A stretch of DNA of 64,000 bases from Poecilobothrus nobilitatus (Eukaryota; Arthropoda; Insecta; Diptera; Dolichopodidae): positions 212,866,093-212,930,092 of the forward strand of contig OX352773.1 in assembly GCA_947095535.1 (NCBI GenBank), read 5' to 3'. Within the stretch, counting starts at the first letter, position 1. Each line of letters opens with the position of its first letter. Below are positions 1 through 15,200 of this stretch, one piece after another. The notes under the pieces are model-generated. The model was not told the origin of the DNA, did not search any database, and worked only from the letters and a program-made list of their open reading frames with translations. Position numbers and translations under genes: made by a program.

Positions 1-192
1 GAAAAAAACAAAAATATTAAAGTGTCACATTATTATATATGTGTTGCATATCGTGTCAAAAAATAATAATAGCTACTACAGTCTTTGCATAGTCACTTGA
101 ATTTTTATCAATTAATTTGATTAATATACATTCTTTGAGATTTAAAGGCGGGATTTTTATTTGAAAAGGTAAACGTTTAAAAAAAAGAAAGG

Positions 193-244
193 ATGCCATC
201 AGAAATTGAATTTATGAAATTATTTTTAAGACCCATTGCAAAGG
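193..244 (+). CDS. Dys: Dys exon 1 (coding part), isoform-specific N-terminus
   Basis: ATG at 193 has A at -3 and an in-frame TAA at 178, so it is the likely start. The exon encodes 17 residues, beginning MPSEIEFMKLF, and one base of codon 18. It ends AAG G before the donor GTGAGT at 245. The leftover G joins AT of exon 2 to make Asp, giving a seamless entry into the CH1 domain. The 5' UTR lies in 1-192 or further left; its start cannot be seen. Dystrophin genes often use several first exons, so this is probably one of several N-termini. Confidence 0.78.
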
Positions 245-3200
245 GTGAGTAAAATATTGAGAAAGAAATTTTGAAGTAATATTTAAAATCAAACATTTAA
301 TATGGTTATATATAGAATCCTTTAAGAAATTAGTTTTGGTTTTTCTGTTCTGTATATATAAATAAAATTTATTTGCCAGAACGTTTTTAGATCAAAATAT
401 TCAGATTTTTATGAAACGGAAAAAAAAGAAAATGTGCATAATAGTTATATAATATAAATTAAAATAACATATTTAAGAATTAAGAGAAGGTTTATACCAC
501 AACATTGGAACCAGTTGTATATTTGCTTTTGTAATGGTTTTTTTCAAATATTTTTAGAGCATGTCCTATAATTAACATCATAGATATTTAAAACAGTAGT
601 TGACGTTAAAAGCAATTAAAAGCCCTTAAAATTTTTAGAATTCCTTATCCTCACTTGATGAACTTGAATAATTTGCCTAGCAATTGTTGAATTTAAGTAT
701 TTTGCCTTACTGTCGCCACAATTATTTTAGAAGTTAAACAGATTTTTTGCGTGCAAAAGGTGCTCAAATTTTAAGTTATCACTTTTTATATTTCCTCAAC
801 TTCAACGCTAAAGACTTAGTTATAGACTTTATGGCTTTTTAAAGTGGTTTATATTTTCTAATGCTGTATAGTGTTTTCATTTTAAACTGAGGACATGATT
901 ATATTGTTGTAAACATAACAAATAAATAAAGAATTTATTAGTTGTTGTACTTGAGCACGGGAGTTTTAATAAAATGAATTAATGAACCGATGACATAAGG
1001 TTTCTCAGTGTATATTAAATTTAAACCTCCGATTTTCTGACATAATTATTCTCAACTAACTTTAAACATTTTTTTTAGTTTTAAATTTACATATTTATTT
1101 TTATTGGTACAATGTAGAGGTTTCTTTTTTCGTGAAAATTTTTCCATTTTAAATTACAGTGTTAAAAAATTATTATACGGACAAAAAAAAAAAAAAACTA
1201 TTATCAATGGTTTAAGAATTAAATCAGATTAATTAAAACGTTTTCCTTTTTTTTAATTCTTTTCAGATGAACGACAGGATATACAAAAGAAAACATTTAC
1301 GAAATGGATAAATTCACAATTAACCAAAACAAAAACACCATTAGTTAAAGATTTATTTGAAGATTTAAAAGATGGACATCGTCTTTTAGCATTACTTGGA
1401 ACATTAACAAATAGTCAATTAAAACCAGAAAAAGGTCGTATGAGAGTTCATCATATCAATAATTTAAATAAATGTCTTCAAGTAATACAAGAAAATGGTA
1501 TACGTTTAGTTAATATATCAAGTGATGATATCTGTGAAGGAAATCCAAAATTAACATTAGGTTTAATATGGCTAATAGCTTTAGCATTTAATGGACAAAA
1601 TCTAGTCAGTTCACAAGCAAGTAATGGTGTTGAAAAATCATTACTTGCATGGGTGAATCAATTTACTGAACCGATTGGTTTAAAAATAAATGATTTTTCA
1701 TCAAGTTGGTCAGATGGACGTGCATTTTTATATATATTAAATAATAGTATACCAACATCAGAATTAGATTTACAGGCTAGTTTAAAAAGGCATCCAAATG
1801 CTAGATTAAAATTAGCATTCGATTTAGCCCATAAACATTTAAATATTGAAAAGCTATTAGATCCAGAAGATGTAAATACAAATAAACCAGATAAAAAATC
1901 AATTTTAATGTATGTTATGTGCTTATATCATTCAATTGGTAATGTTAAAACTAATGAATTAAGTGAATTGGGTGATAGTACAGATAATTTAAGTGGTGAT
2001 GTTGTTAGTAATGATCGAATGGAAACGAATTTAACTGTTGAACATAGTACTAGTGTAGAAAATATAATTGCATCTACAACAGAAAATAGTAGTCAGCATA
2101 ATAAAAATAATCAAAATGGTAATTATGGATTAGAATCACCCGATGGTAATGTTCAACAGAAACTTCGAAATAATAGAAAACCTCAAATTGAAATTGTTCA
2201 TTCAAGTGATAGTGCAGATTTTCAAGAAATTTCATTAGGTAATGGTAGTACAACAGTAACAACAACAGTAGATTCACCATTAAGTCTAACAAGAAGTTCA
2301 ACATTTACTATTGCAAAAGGTGATAATACATTACGACTGATGGATGTTAGTCTTGATGATCCTAAAGTACCAGATTTATTGGGAATTGACACAAAGCGTG
2401 CATCACGACCTCTGTCAACGGCGACAAATGCATCAATTGAAATCAATAATTATCAAAGTGCACTTGAAGGTGTTTTAGCATTACTTTTAGAAGATGAAGA
2501 AATCTTGTCGAAAAATATTCCAGATCCTGTAGATTTTAATTCAGCTAAAGCTCAATTTCATGGAAATGAACATTTTATGTTAAAATTAACAGAACATCAG
2601 CAATTTGTAGGTGAAGCGCTTGAAGAAGGTTCAAATTTAATAAGTGAATCACAAAGAACTTCAGGTCTGTCGTTGGAAGACCAAAATGAAATTAGACAAC
2701 AAATGGTATTACTGAATGAACGTTGGGAAACTTTAAGAATTCGGGCACTTGATGTGCAATCAAAAATTCTCGCAAGATTAGCTGAATTTCAAACTGAACA
2801 AATTGAAAAGTTAAGATTATTTTTAACTAATGCTGAAGATAGAATATCTCGAATGTCTGATATTGGTCCAACACTTAAAGATTTGGATAGACAACAAAAA
2901 GATTTGGATCAGTTACGTAATGATTTAAAAGAACAACAAGGCCTAGTCGATAGTTTGAGTAATATGGTTGTTATTATTAATGATGAGTCAGGCAAGTTAT
3001 TAAAAATATTTTTCTTTGTTTTAAATTATTTTAATATTTTCTTTCTCAAATTTTCTCTAGGTAATTTTAGTGATCTTGAAGATAAATTATCAGCTTTAGG
3101 TGAAAGATGGGCACATGTCATTAAATGGAATGAAACACGTGCTGAAAAATTACATCAATATAAAATTATTACAAAATGGTTAAATGCACGTGAACACGAT

Positions 3201-6200
3201 CTAAAAACAATGGAAACAATTGAATTACAAGAATTAGGAACGATTACAAGACGAATGAACGATTTACGATATTGTCAATCTGATTTAGAAGAAGTCGAAC
3301 GTTATTTACAAGATTTACGACAAATGGTTGAAACTTCAATGCAAGAAGGACAACAAACTGAAAATGTTTTAGAACAATTAGAAAGTTTAGAAGATCGTCT
3401 TGATGCCTTAAAACATTTAGTGGAAGTACAAATTTTACGTATCGAACAGATGGGCTTTAAATTTCCACAAAAAGCTGAAGAACGTCGTATTGAACGTCCC
3501 GGTTCTTGGATTGATTATCAAATGATTATTAAATTTGGAGAAAATTCTGATGAAGCTGAATTATCACCACAGTCAAATAAAAAACGAAGATTACATAAAA
3601 CTGAAAAAATGTACTTATTAGAAGGTAAAATTTTAGAAGCCTTCAATTATCTTGAAAATTTGGAAGTTCGTTTAAATAATATTAAACATCAGAGTTTAAG
3701 AAATCAAAATGATGCTTTAGATAGTATTGAACGTGATGTAAAAGAACGTGATATGTTAGTTAGAGATTTAAAAGAATTGTTAACACATTGTGTCGTTGAG
3801 GCAGACAAAAATGGACATAATTTAAATCTAGAAGAATCACAAGTTAAACAGATAGCAGATCGTTATGATAGTGTTATGAGACAATTAGAACAACAAAAAA
3901 TCGATACTCAACATTTAATAGCAAGAGATAAATTTTATAAAAGTTTAACTGGTTTTAAATTAGTATTGGCCGATTCAAGAGATTGGTATAAACAACATGC
4001 AAATACTGCTACTAAACATGAATTAGAAACACGTTTAAGTGATATGAATTCATTGTCAAAAGAAATTGCTGAAGCTAAATTAGCTACAGCTAATCTAACT
4101 GATGATTTAAAAGAATGGAAAGATGATTTTAATATTTTTTATGATAGTTGGATGGATATGAAACGTGCCATTTCAAGATTAATTCAAGAAAAAGGTGGTT
4201 CTGAAGAAACAAATGAAAAATTATTTTTATTACAAGAATTTGTTGCTGAAATGGATGATTTAAAAGTATATGTTGCAGATTTATCAAAAATGAATGGAAA
4301 TTTAGAGAAATTAAATAAATTTAAAACAAGACGTTTAAATTTACAATCAGAATTTGAATTCATTTTAGATCAAACTGATCCAAATTCAATAAAAGATTTT
4401 ATTGATGTATGGGCTAAATTACCAGATGTCATAAATGAACGTATCATAAAACAGAATACAGCTATTGAAAATTTAAATCATTTTAATAATGAATATCAAA
4501 GCATTTTAAAGAATTTACAAAAAATGGAAACAACATTAAAAACTGATCCATTTGTTATAGGTGAATTAAAAATGTTACAACAACAAAATACAGAATATAA
4601 TGAACATGCAATTGAATTAAAAAAAATGCAAGTTGATGTAATAAGTGTTAAAAATTTCAGTGAATTATTAGGAAAAGATTCTGAATCTGATTATAAAATT
4701 GAATTAAATGAAAAAATAAAAAAAATTGATGATAATTATAATACAATTATAAAATTACATCAAGAAAATACAGTAAAATTACAAGAAATTTTACAAAAAA
4801 CTAATGAAATTTTAGATAAAGTTGAAAAAACTGAATTATGGTTAAATGAATTAGAAAAGAATACACCAACAAATAAAAATGAAGAAATTTCTAATTCAAA
4901 TGAATTATTTCAAATAAAATCAAAATTTCAAGCATTAAAAGAAACTTGTGAAAAAGAAACAATTAATTTTTGTCAATTAAATGAAGAGGGTAGTGATATT
5001 CTATTACAAATTGATGAATTAATACCAAAATCAAAAGATGAAAAATATACATATTTGGCAAGAAAATTTACAAGATTAAATGCAAGATGGAATGAGGTAA
5101 CATCATTAGTATATAATAGAACAGCAATGTTAGAACATATATCAAATCAATTGGGTGAATTTAAAAAATTAGTTGCAAGTGAAACTGGTTATTTAGATAA
5201 ATTAGAAAAGAAATTACGTGAAAGTCCTGAAAATGCTGCTGATGCTGAAGAAATAATTGAAGAATTAGATGATTTAGAAAATAATATACGTAATCATTCT
5301 GATGAAAGATTAGAAAAAATACAAGATATTGGTATTGAATTATCTGAAATGAATTTAATGAAAGATATTGTTGAAGATGAAGTTAACACTTTAGTTGATC
5401 GATGGAATCAATTAGAATTTAAGGTGATTATTATAAATTTTTTTTTTTCCAATTACATATGTAATAAGTAAAAGTATCTAACACCTTTATTTAAATTTTT
5501 TATATGTTTATGTATAATAATATATGCATGATTATTTATATATATATACTTATTTAATATTTTATTATTTTTTTTCTCTTTCTCTCTTTTTTTTTTGTCA
5601 ATATACTTATAATTTATTTATGTAAAATTAATGCTCGCATCATGATTCAAAAAAAAAAACGCACACATTCATACATTTATTTATTTATTTTTTACTTTTA
5701 ATTATAAAATCATTTTCATACATTATTTCTTTTTCACTTAATTTTTTATGTCCTTTATTTTTATTTATTTTCTATTTATTTTTTAATTTTTCAATTTTTT
5801 AATTATTTCTTTTTTTTTTTTAATTTATTAATTTGCACTATTTCATTATGTTCATGTGTATTTTTTTTAAATTCGATATTGTAATTACATATAAATTTAA
5901 TATGATTTACGAATAATTTACTGTAAATTCGGTAAAAAAAAAAATGGCGATTTAAATAAAAAAAAAAAAAAAAAAAAACGTTATACGGCTCACAACTACC
6001 TATGTACCTATACCGACTATATTGATTTGTAGGCTAAAAAACGTACAGAAATTTTGGAATTAGAAGTGACAGAAGCTGAAAGATCTGAAGAATGTGTATC
6101 AAAATTAGAAAAATGGTTGAGCCGAGTCGATGAAATATTAAGTGAACATTTAGAAAATGATGTTACAATTGAAGATTTACCGCATGATTTTCAGGTGAGT

Positions 6201-9200
6201 TTGAAATATGCATATACGTATATATGTCATTTAACTGTTTGTTTTGTTTTTTTTTTGTTTGATTGTTAGGAATGTTAATATTTAGGAAAGTATGTTGCAA
6301 ATATAATTTGACAAAGTTTGATAATATTTGAATAGTATTAAATCAATGTAATTGTGATTTTTTAATTAATTGAAAGCGGTTATTTTACGAAGCGAATTAA
6401 AGGCTATTTTTAATAATTATTATAACAATATCATATATATATAGTTATTCTCATATATTTATTTCTGTTAAATACCTGTTACACTATGAATACATCGTTA
6501 CTTAATGGTGATTTAACTTATTTTAACTGTGTATTTTTTTCTTAGTATACACATAGGTAGATAAACTACCTAATAGACTAGACTAGGTACTAGCTCCATG
6601 TGCATTGTAAATATGTGAACACATATTTTATATACATTCTTACATCTTTAATTTTTTTTTTAAGGAAACCATATTTGGAGGTTAGCACTTAGTTTTTTTA
6701 TACCCGTACGATAGGATCGGGTATAATAAAATTACTCCTCCGTTTGTAACACCTCGAAATAAGCGAGCTAGATATACCTTCAAAGGTATGGATCGGATCA
6801 GAAAAAAATTCTAAGACTTTTGAGCCATGTCCGTCCGTCCGTCCGTTCGTCCGTCAGCACGCTAACTCAAAAACTAAGAAAGCTAGAATCTCGAAATTTA
6901 CACAAATATTTTAGGAGTAATTTGTAGGTTCCCTATTTTTTTTGGTTGAGTTTGGACCAAGCCTTAGGGTAGCTCTCGAACACCTAACTTTTAGATCCCC
7001 ACATTTTTTTTGAAATAGAGCTATGAAATTTTAACTGCTGATAGATCTCACAAAAATATTAATTTTATTTTTAATAACTTTTTTTTGTAGCCCCACCCGT
7101 TATGCAGCTACAGCTCCCCAAAGGTTCAAACAAGCTCTATATTTAAATTGTTATAGCACAAGTTGTATAAAGTATATCTTCATTTTGAACGCCAAACGAT
7201 TACTACTTTTATTAGCTTTAAAAGTATATATACAGTAAATATATATTTGTGGCATACGGTGTCTTAATTTACCGTTATGTGAAACTAAAATTTTGCAAAA
7301 TCCTTTAACCCTTCTATCTTCTAAAATCTAAACGGTTTAAGTTGGAAACTTGAAATTTTGACAGAAGTTAGATCTTTGAAAATATGAGTCATATATCAAT
7401 AAATAAAATATGAGTCATGTATGAGTCAAATATGTATGAGTCATTTCAAAAAATTTTTTTGTATCACTCCCCGTTTAAGAGCTGTAAGGGGTCAAAAACT
7501 GAAAATTTCCTATTTATAAACACCTGTAACTTGAACACCTGTTAAAATTTTTTTGAAGTAATACACAAAAATTAAAGCTTCAACATTATACTCTTATTTC
7601 TGTTAACAACTTTTTTTAATAATATAGGGTTACTTTATAATTGACGAAAGTGTTACTTGATTTTTTCAAATTTTCTAACAAATTTCTTTAACGAATTTTT
7701 TGCATTTTGTTTTACTCGATAATTTGAAATTGTTGAGGATATAATGCGTACGTAGTACATAAAAATGTAAATAAATAAACAACATAACGGTTGCTTGAAG
7801 AATTTCTATTTATATGATATTAATATATATACATACTTATATAATATCATGTTTATTTACATATCGTATATGTCACTAGTGAATGAATGATAAGAGTATA
7901 GATGTATATTATATAGCACCGTATTTACATACATATATGTATTTTATTGTACTTATAAGAAATTATTCTGTCAATGGAATATTTAAATATAATATAATAT
8001 AATATTTAAAATTATATTTACTATTTTGTACTAAGTAAATTTAATATACATTTACCGCTTAGTATTAAATGGTACTATAGAATATTTGAAAAAGTTTTGG
8101 ATTGATAATCGTTATGTGAAAGGTTAGAATCTGCTTTTGAAGAATGTACATATAAACATATAGTTTGAATATATGTACAACCCATAGTTCTAGAAATTAT
8201 AAAATTCACCCAAATTATTTTAAAATACTAAAATATTAAAAAAATAATATTGTGAGCAGAGTGACAGGCTGTGAACATACTAACGGTTCGTACGGGTATC
8301 TAAGAGTTGACAAAGTCAACTGTATTCTTCCTCGTTTTATAATAATTCGATAAGTTTCTTTGTTTGATCAGGTTTAATTATTAAAAAATTCAATTTCGAA
8401 TCTCTATCAAAGAGTTTGGGTGTAGTGTTTTTTATTTAGGATCAAACTTAAATAACATTTTATTAAATTGCAATTAATTTCGGTGATATTTTTCTTCTCC
8501 TTCCCAAACCGTATTCAGGACGTAGTGACATTCGCTGGTCAAATTAGTTTAAAATTCATATTGAAAGTTTATTTTTTTGTTAGTGTTTGATTTGAAGTAA
8601 ATTATGTTTGATTGATTGATTAGAATTCAGAATAAAAAATAATTTTTCGAATATAGTTTCAGTACATTTTCTTTTGCACACACATTTTGTTACTTTATTT
8701 TATTTTTAGTCTGTTTTATTTATTTACACTTTTGTTTTTGCATGATTGTTTGAAGTATTTGAATGATTTGGTAAAGCTTTCTATTTGTAGTACTTACTTA
8801 TAAAATCAAAAATTTTAACAAACGCTTGAAAAGTTAAAAAATTTAAAAAAAAAACCAATATTGTAAAAGATGATTTTCAGAAAATTCCTTTTTTTTCCAT
8901 ATATTGAAAGTATGTCTAAAAAATAAAAATTAATTTAAAAATTAACATAAATTCTTAAACAATCTTCGGAATTGTTTTTTATTTTTCATTAAAGGATTTA
9001 AAATTTTACTACTGCCACACACTTCAATAATGGATAAATTTTGCATTCAATATTATGTAAAAGAATTTTTCATATCAACTGACATTGAAATTTATTATCA
9101 TAAAAGCGAAAAATATTTAATGCATTATTTATATAAAAACTAAATAATTTTTAATTCTTTTGTAGTTATTTCTAAAATAAAATGAAATATTAATTTTTTT

Positions 9201-12200
9201 TTTGTATAATTAACATATCACGTTTTAAAGTTTACACGGTATGGTAACATTATTTTCAATAATATTCAATTTTTTCAAAATATACCATGAAACTGTAACA
9301 TTGAATTGAAACATTTAATTTACCAAATATTAGAACCATTTTGTTTTTTTTTAATCTTAAATATTTAAAAAAAAAATTATTGCATCTAATTTTCAAACCA
9401 ATAGGAATAAAAAATTGCATACATTAAGAGTGTATGCAATTTTATATAAACGATAAGTTGTTTTAAAAATATGGTTTGTGTACATACTTTAGTTATTTTT
9501 TCTAAATATTTGTTTTTTTTTTTAATTCATGATATAGTTCACAGATACTTAAAATATTTTTATTTAGTATATATACCTAAAATTTGAAATTGTTGTTGTG
9601 TCGTTTTGAAAGGAGAGCAGTTTAGCACTCCCCTTGACAAGGATGGACACATAAATGGTCAGATAAAAGGCACTAGACAATTATCTGGCCGACAATTTTT
9701 TTTTTATGTTTGTATGTTAGATGATAAAAAATTATGTTGTAGGAAATAAATTTTTATTTGGAATTTTATTGATAATAGCTGTAAAAATTAATAAAAATTT
9801 TTTATGGTTATAAAATTATCAGATTATGTTATTGTTTAATTTTTTTATAAAATTTTGATAGGGGTTTTTTAAGTTAATTACAAAGGAAACATATACATTT
9901 TAGTATAAGTAGGTAAATTCTGTTTTTTGTTTTTTTTTTATAAATATTACTGAAATTGCATATGAAACAGGGTGATACAAAGTATTTATATATAAATTTT
10001 TAAGAAATTTTGACAGAATTATCACAAATCCTTACAAAATACCATCATTATAATCATTCACATATAATTTATATTAGGACAAAGCATGAGTCCTACTCTT
10101 AGCTTTTTCTTAGCATATCTCTTTAGCTTTAAAAATAAAATTCTTTTAAAATTGCCTTTAAAAATTAGGTTCAAAAGAGATGGTTAAGGTAAGCAGAACT
10201 TTTTATGATCTAGTCATATATTTTGTTTTTTTTTGTTTTATTAGTAAGTAATAACAATATTTGGAAATTGTTTTCAACTTGATTTTAATCTGTAATTAAA
10301 TATTTTAAATTTATTTTTAATTTAATCAATTAAAATTCTGTTTTTTTTTTTTTTGTTTTTTTGTTGTTATAATAAATGTAGCGTTTAGCTGAAGAATTCA
10401 ATGATTGTGAAAAAACTTTAACAGAAGTGCGTGAATTAATTCAACATTATGTTAAAAAAGGAAAAGTTGAAGCAGCAAATCGTTTACGTGAACAATATGC
10501 TTTATTAGAGACACGTTTTAAAAATTGTCAAATAAAAATGAATAAATGTACAGCACCACAAGCAGCATATGAATCACGTTTAAGTCGTGCTTTAGCTGAA
10601 CTTCGTAATGTTGAACGTACAACATTAGTTTTAGATGTAGCATCAGCTGGTCCATCATCAGTACATGATCAATATTCACATTGTTTAAAAACATATCGTA
10701 CATTATCTGAAATAAAATCTGATATTGAAACAACAATAAAAACAGGTCGTAAAGTTTGTGATGATAAATTTACAAAAGATCCAAAACATTTAAGTCAACG
10801 TATTGATGCATTAAAACATTTATATAATACTTTAGGTGAAAATGTAACACAATCAAAAGTAGCATTAGAAGGTATGATAAAATTATCAAAACAATTACAA
10901 AATCAATTTGATTTAACAGATCAATCATTACGTACATTAGAAATTCAATCAGATAAATCAGATAAATATTTAAAATTTCAAGAAATTGAAGAATCATTAA
11001 AAAAATGTGATGAAATTTATGATAAATATAGTGAAACATGTGAACCAGTATATATGGAAGATGTACGACAAAGAATTGATGCATTAAAAAAGAAATTATT
11101 TAGATTATCAAGTGCTGATATTATAAAACGTTTAAATGAAATGAAAAGTACATTACAAAATTTAGATAATATATCATTGGAAACTTTAAGGTTAGTTTTT
11201 TCTATCTTAAAAATACTAATTTTAATATTTTTAAATTTTTTTTAGAACCATGGAAAAAGATTTACAAAAAATTAATGTCTCAGATCCAGTTATTGAAGAA
11301 TTATATACGGAAGTCATTGCAATTGTTAAGGTAAGAAATTAAATTAAAAAAAAAAAAAATAAAAAATTTTATATCATTATGAGTGTATAAAAAAAAGTAG
11401 AAAATATATTTTTGTCTTGTAGACTTTGTAAATGTTTTTTTTTAACAATAATAGTAAACAGTTTATTTGTTTTTTTGTATGTCCTATGTATTGTTTAAAA
11501 TCTCCAGTATTATGTAAGTTAATTTTATTATATAAAATAAAATTTCGCAGGTAGTTAAAGGAGTTCCTCAATTTATTTTAAAATTCGCGGTGCTCTTTAA
11601 TACTACCATATTATAATAATCTGAGACCTAATACTACTAAGCATATTCAGAATAGACCTTTTCTGAATAGTGGAACTAACTACTGCGTATATAGGTGAAT
11701 TAACGAGTTCCTTGATTTATAAAAATTAATTCTCTATAGTATTTTTATATGTATCTTGATCACTTAAAGTTGGTCGATTACATCTGAACTTTTTGTTTTT
11801 CTTTTGAAACCGCCAATCAAATTCAAATAGATGATGATGAAAATTAACACCTGAAAAACATATTGGAAAAAACTTTATTAATACGAGAATGTTTTTTCTA
11901 TTAATTTTAATAATTTTTAAAATAAATGTTTTTTTTTTTGTAATATTTTATATTTTCATGTCTTTCATATTTTTATATCATGCTTTTGTTCATTCAATCA
12001 TATATTCATTATCAGATGCTTAAAGATGCCTGCCTTTCATTCATTATTGCATATTTCATTGCATATATAAAATCATTTCTATGTGTGATGCATCAGATTA
12101 CTGCAATCACATCTAGTTGAAACATCAATTTAGAAAATAAAATTTAAGATCCAAAAAGTTATAGAAGATTTTTTTTTTTTTTCGAAAACAAAAAAACGTA

Positions 12201-15200
12201 TCTAAAAAAATATTTAAGTGAATGCATTTTTTTAAGTATACAAGATAGGGATAGAGTCTACACAGACTAGTTTTATTAAATTAGATTAATCATCAGTTTA
12301 TCATTGTACAAGATTATGGACTACCGTCGGAACTTGATCATATAAATACTTTGAGTGCAAATCAATTAAAGAGCTAAATTTTAACCATTTTTTTGTACGA
12401 TTTTATTTTATGCCTTATAAAAGCTGTATGAAGAATCATTTATAAAAACTTTTTCTTATGATTAAAAGTATGTATAACGTATTTTTAAAAATAGAAAATT
12501 TATTTTACAATACATGTAAATATTTTGGTACAGGTATGTTTGGTACATATTAGAAGGAAAAAATATTTTGAAGAAGATAAACATTTTATAATGTTTCTTA
12601 AGGTATTTTGGTTGAAAGATTTTCGAATGTATTTTTTGATCAATGATTAAGATTAAGTCGTTGGTTTTTCAACCGAAAGCCTTGAATTCAAATCCAGGCA
12701 GGTCTATATCCAATAGTAATATGTATATATATATCATATTGGTTTGTGTCATAACTCATAGTAATCCATATCGTAATATGAAATGAATTACAAATAAATA
12801 ATTCTTACATAAGATAATAGATGGCGCATTAATGTAATAATCTGGCATCTAGAACAATCAACAGCTTAGTGAAAATAATAATTAAAGAAACTGAAGCTTT
12901 CTCAAGCTAATCTTTTGATGTCCTATAATTCTTAAACTTTGTTGATGTCCTATAATTCTTAAACGTGTAAATAAAATAAAACAAAATTCCAAATTGACAA
13001 CTCTTAAGTCAGGACCCGCTGTGAGTAGTTGTCATCTTCTTTAAAAAATAACTAAAAAAAGTAATAAAGAAAAGTAGTTCTTGTTGTAATTATATCAAAT
13101 AAATTAGTTCGATCCATTTATAGTTTGATATTTGCCGGCATGCATGCGGTTTTTGTGATTATGGGTCGGAAAATAACTGTATAATAACTGTAAAAATACA
13201 GAACCTGCTGCTTGGAACTTTTAATAATTATTTGTTTATAAAAAAAATCTGTAAATAAAAATAATAAATACCTAATATATTTTTGAATTGATAATAGTTT
13301 GTAACTAATATTAAATTTTGTTTTTAACATTTTTTTTTTTTTTAACTATATTTGTTATAATAGTTTACATTTAAAATATTCATTTAATACATATTAAAAA
13401 AAAACATTTGACAATCTGGGTATATAAAAGTTCATACAAAAAAAAAACAAAAAAAAAAATTTTTTTTATTCGAAATAAATTAATTCATCCCAAAAACAAA
13501 AACTTTAGGTACATTTAAATGGTTATGGAAAACACAAGTAGGAAAAATAAAACACTTCAGAAATAAAAAAAAAAATATATATATATAAAAATTCATCCTT
13601 TTCTAACACATTGTAATTCAACTTTAACATTTAGTGTAAAAAAAAGAATAGAAAAATGATAAAAACTATAAAAAAAAAAAGTACAGTTAAAAAAAAAATG
13701 GATTCTAGCGGATATTGGATTTTGTTTAAATTTTAGTACAAATTTTCATCACTGGGTTTACGCTGTTCTCTCATTTTTTATATACATAATTATTATTTAT
13801 TTTATTTTTCACACATTTTTTTTTTTTTTTAAATTGATTGGTGATTGTTATTTTTTTCAAAAAAAAAAGCTTTTTGTTATTGTTTTTTTTTTTTTTCTAA
13901 ATTTTCGAATATAACGTTTCATTTTTGAACTTTAACTGTTAAACGTAATTGGTAAACGGGTAAAACAAAATTTTTCAATTTTTTCAAAATTAAATATACG
14001 ATACAATTAAAAACCGTATTGTTGTGTACAGAATGAAATTGAGGCAAGAACAGCACCTCAGCCATCAACAACAATAGCAGATCCAGAAGATCCTGATACT
14101 GAAATTGTTATTGTAAGTGATACTGTTCGTCAACGTCGTGCTAGAACACCATCATCATCATCATCAGCAGCAGTTGATTCAAACACTAATAATAAAATAC
14201 CAGATCGTTTATCAAGTTCATCTGTAACGAATAGTGAAATAACAGATACAACAAATTCAAATCAACAAAAGAAAGAACAAGAACAACAACTTGTTAATGA
14301 TAAATCTGTTGAATCAAATGAGGCTATTGATAAACAAAATACTTCTTCTAATGTTTTACCAGATCTTTTACCAAAAACATTTCATTTAGCTGAATCTAGT
14401 TCATTATTTTCACAAATCTCTAGTGGACAAAATATACAACAAATGCAACAAAATAAATTTAATCCTCGTGATATTGAAAATTCATTAAAACAAAAAAAAC
14501 AACAACAGCAAAATGTTGCTATAGTGGAAATTGTTGAAAAAGATTTACAGCATCATAAAATGTCATCAGTTGTTAAAAATGTTGTTGAAATTGATTCATT
14601 ACATTTGAAAAATGATGATGAAAATGATGATGATGATGATATTGATGATATGGAAATGTTAAATGATGAAGAAAAACAAAGAAAAACTGTTTTATTAGAA
14701 AAAGTTGATACTTTAGAAGTTGAATTTGTTGAAACGGTTCAAATAGCTGATTTATCTGATGGTAACTCTGATACAGATTCATCAGTTAAATTAGATGGTA
14801 GCAGTACTAGTAGTGTTGGTCCTAATGGTAATCGTAGTAAAACAAGTTTAGAAAATAGTTTAATTGAATATGATTCAGAAAAAGAATTAGAAGAGGCTTT
14901 TAAAAATAATACCATTGAAACAGATGATATGGAAATTGAAATGAGAAATTTTGATGATGTTAATTTGAGTCATTATGATAATATTTTAAAAATAAACCAT
15001 CAAAGAATTAGTTTTGAAGAAAAACGTAAACGTGATATTGAGAATGAAAGAGATTTATTAAGAGATTCAGAAGATGATGAATTTTTATTAGTTATGGGTG
15101 ATACAGATGATTTAACCAAAGTGATTCCAATAACATCAACACCAAAAATCCATAAAATAAAAATAATTGATAATAAAAATAATGATAATGATAATGATGA

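Larger units (their letters stand above)
6195..10381 (+). other. Dys intron 4 (4.2 kb)
   Basis: Donor GTGAGT, acceptor AATGTAG at 10381. Outside the repeat at 6700-8335 and a small perfect hairpin at 9411-9443, the sequence is AT-rich and holds no gene that I can support. A slightly more complex patch near 9600-9700 (GGACACATAAAT, TTATCTGGCCGAC) is unassigned. Confidence 0.8.

Noticed and set aside
2074..2446. Minus-strand frames inside Dys exon 2, and similar ones in exons 5 and 7
   Set aside because: Shadows of well-supported plus-strand coding sequence.
12660..12710. Functional tRNA gene
   Set aside because: It has a tRNA-like arm and near B box but no complete acceptor stem or convincing D arm; a SINE head explains it better.
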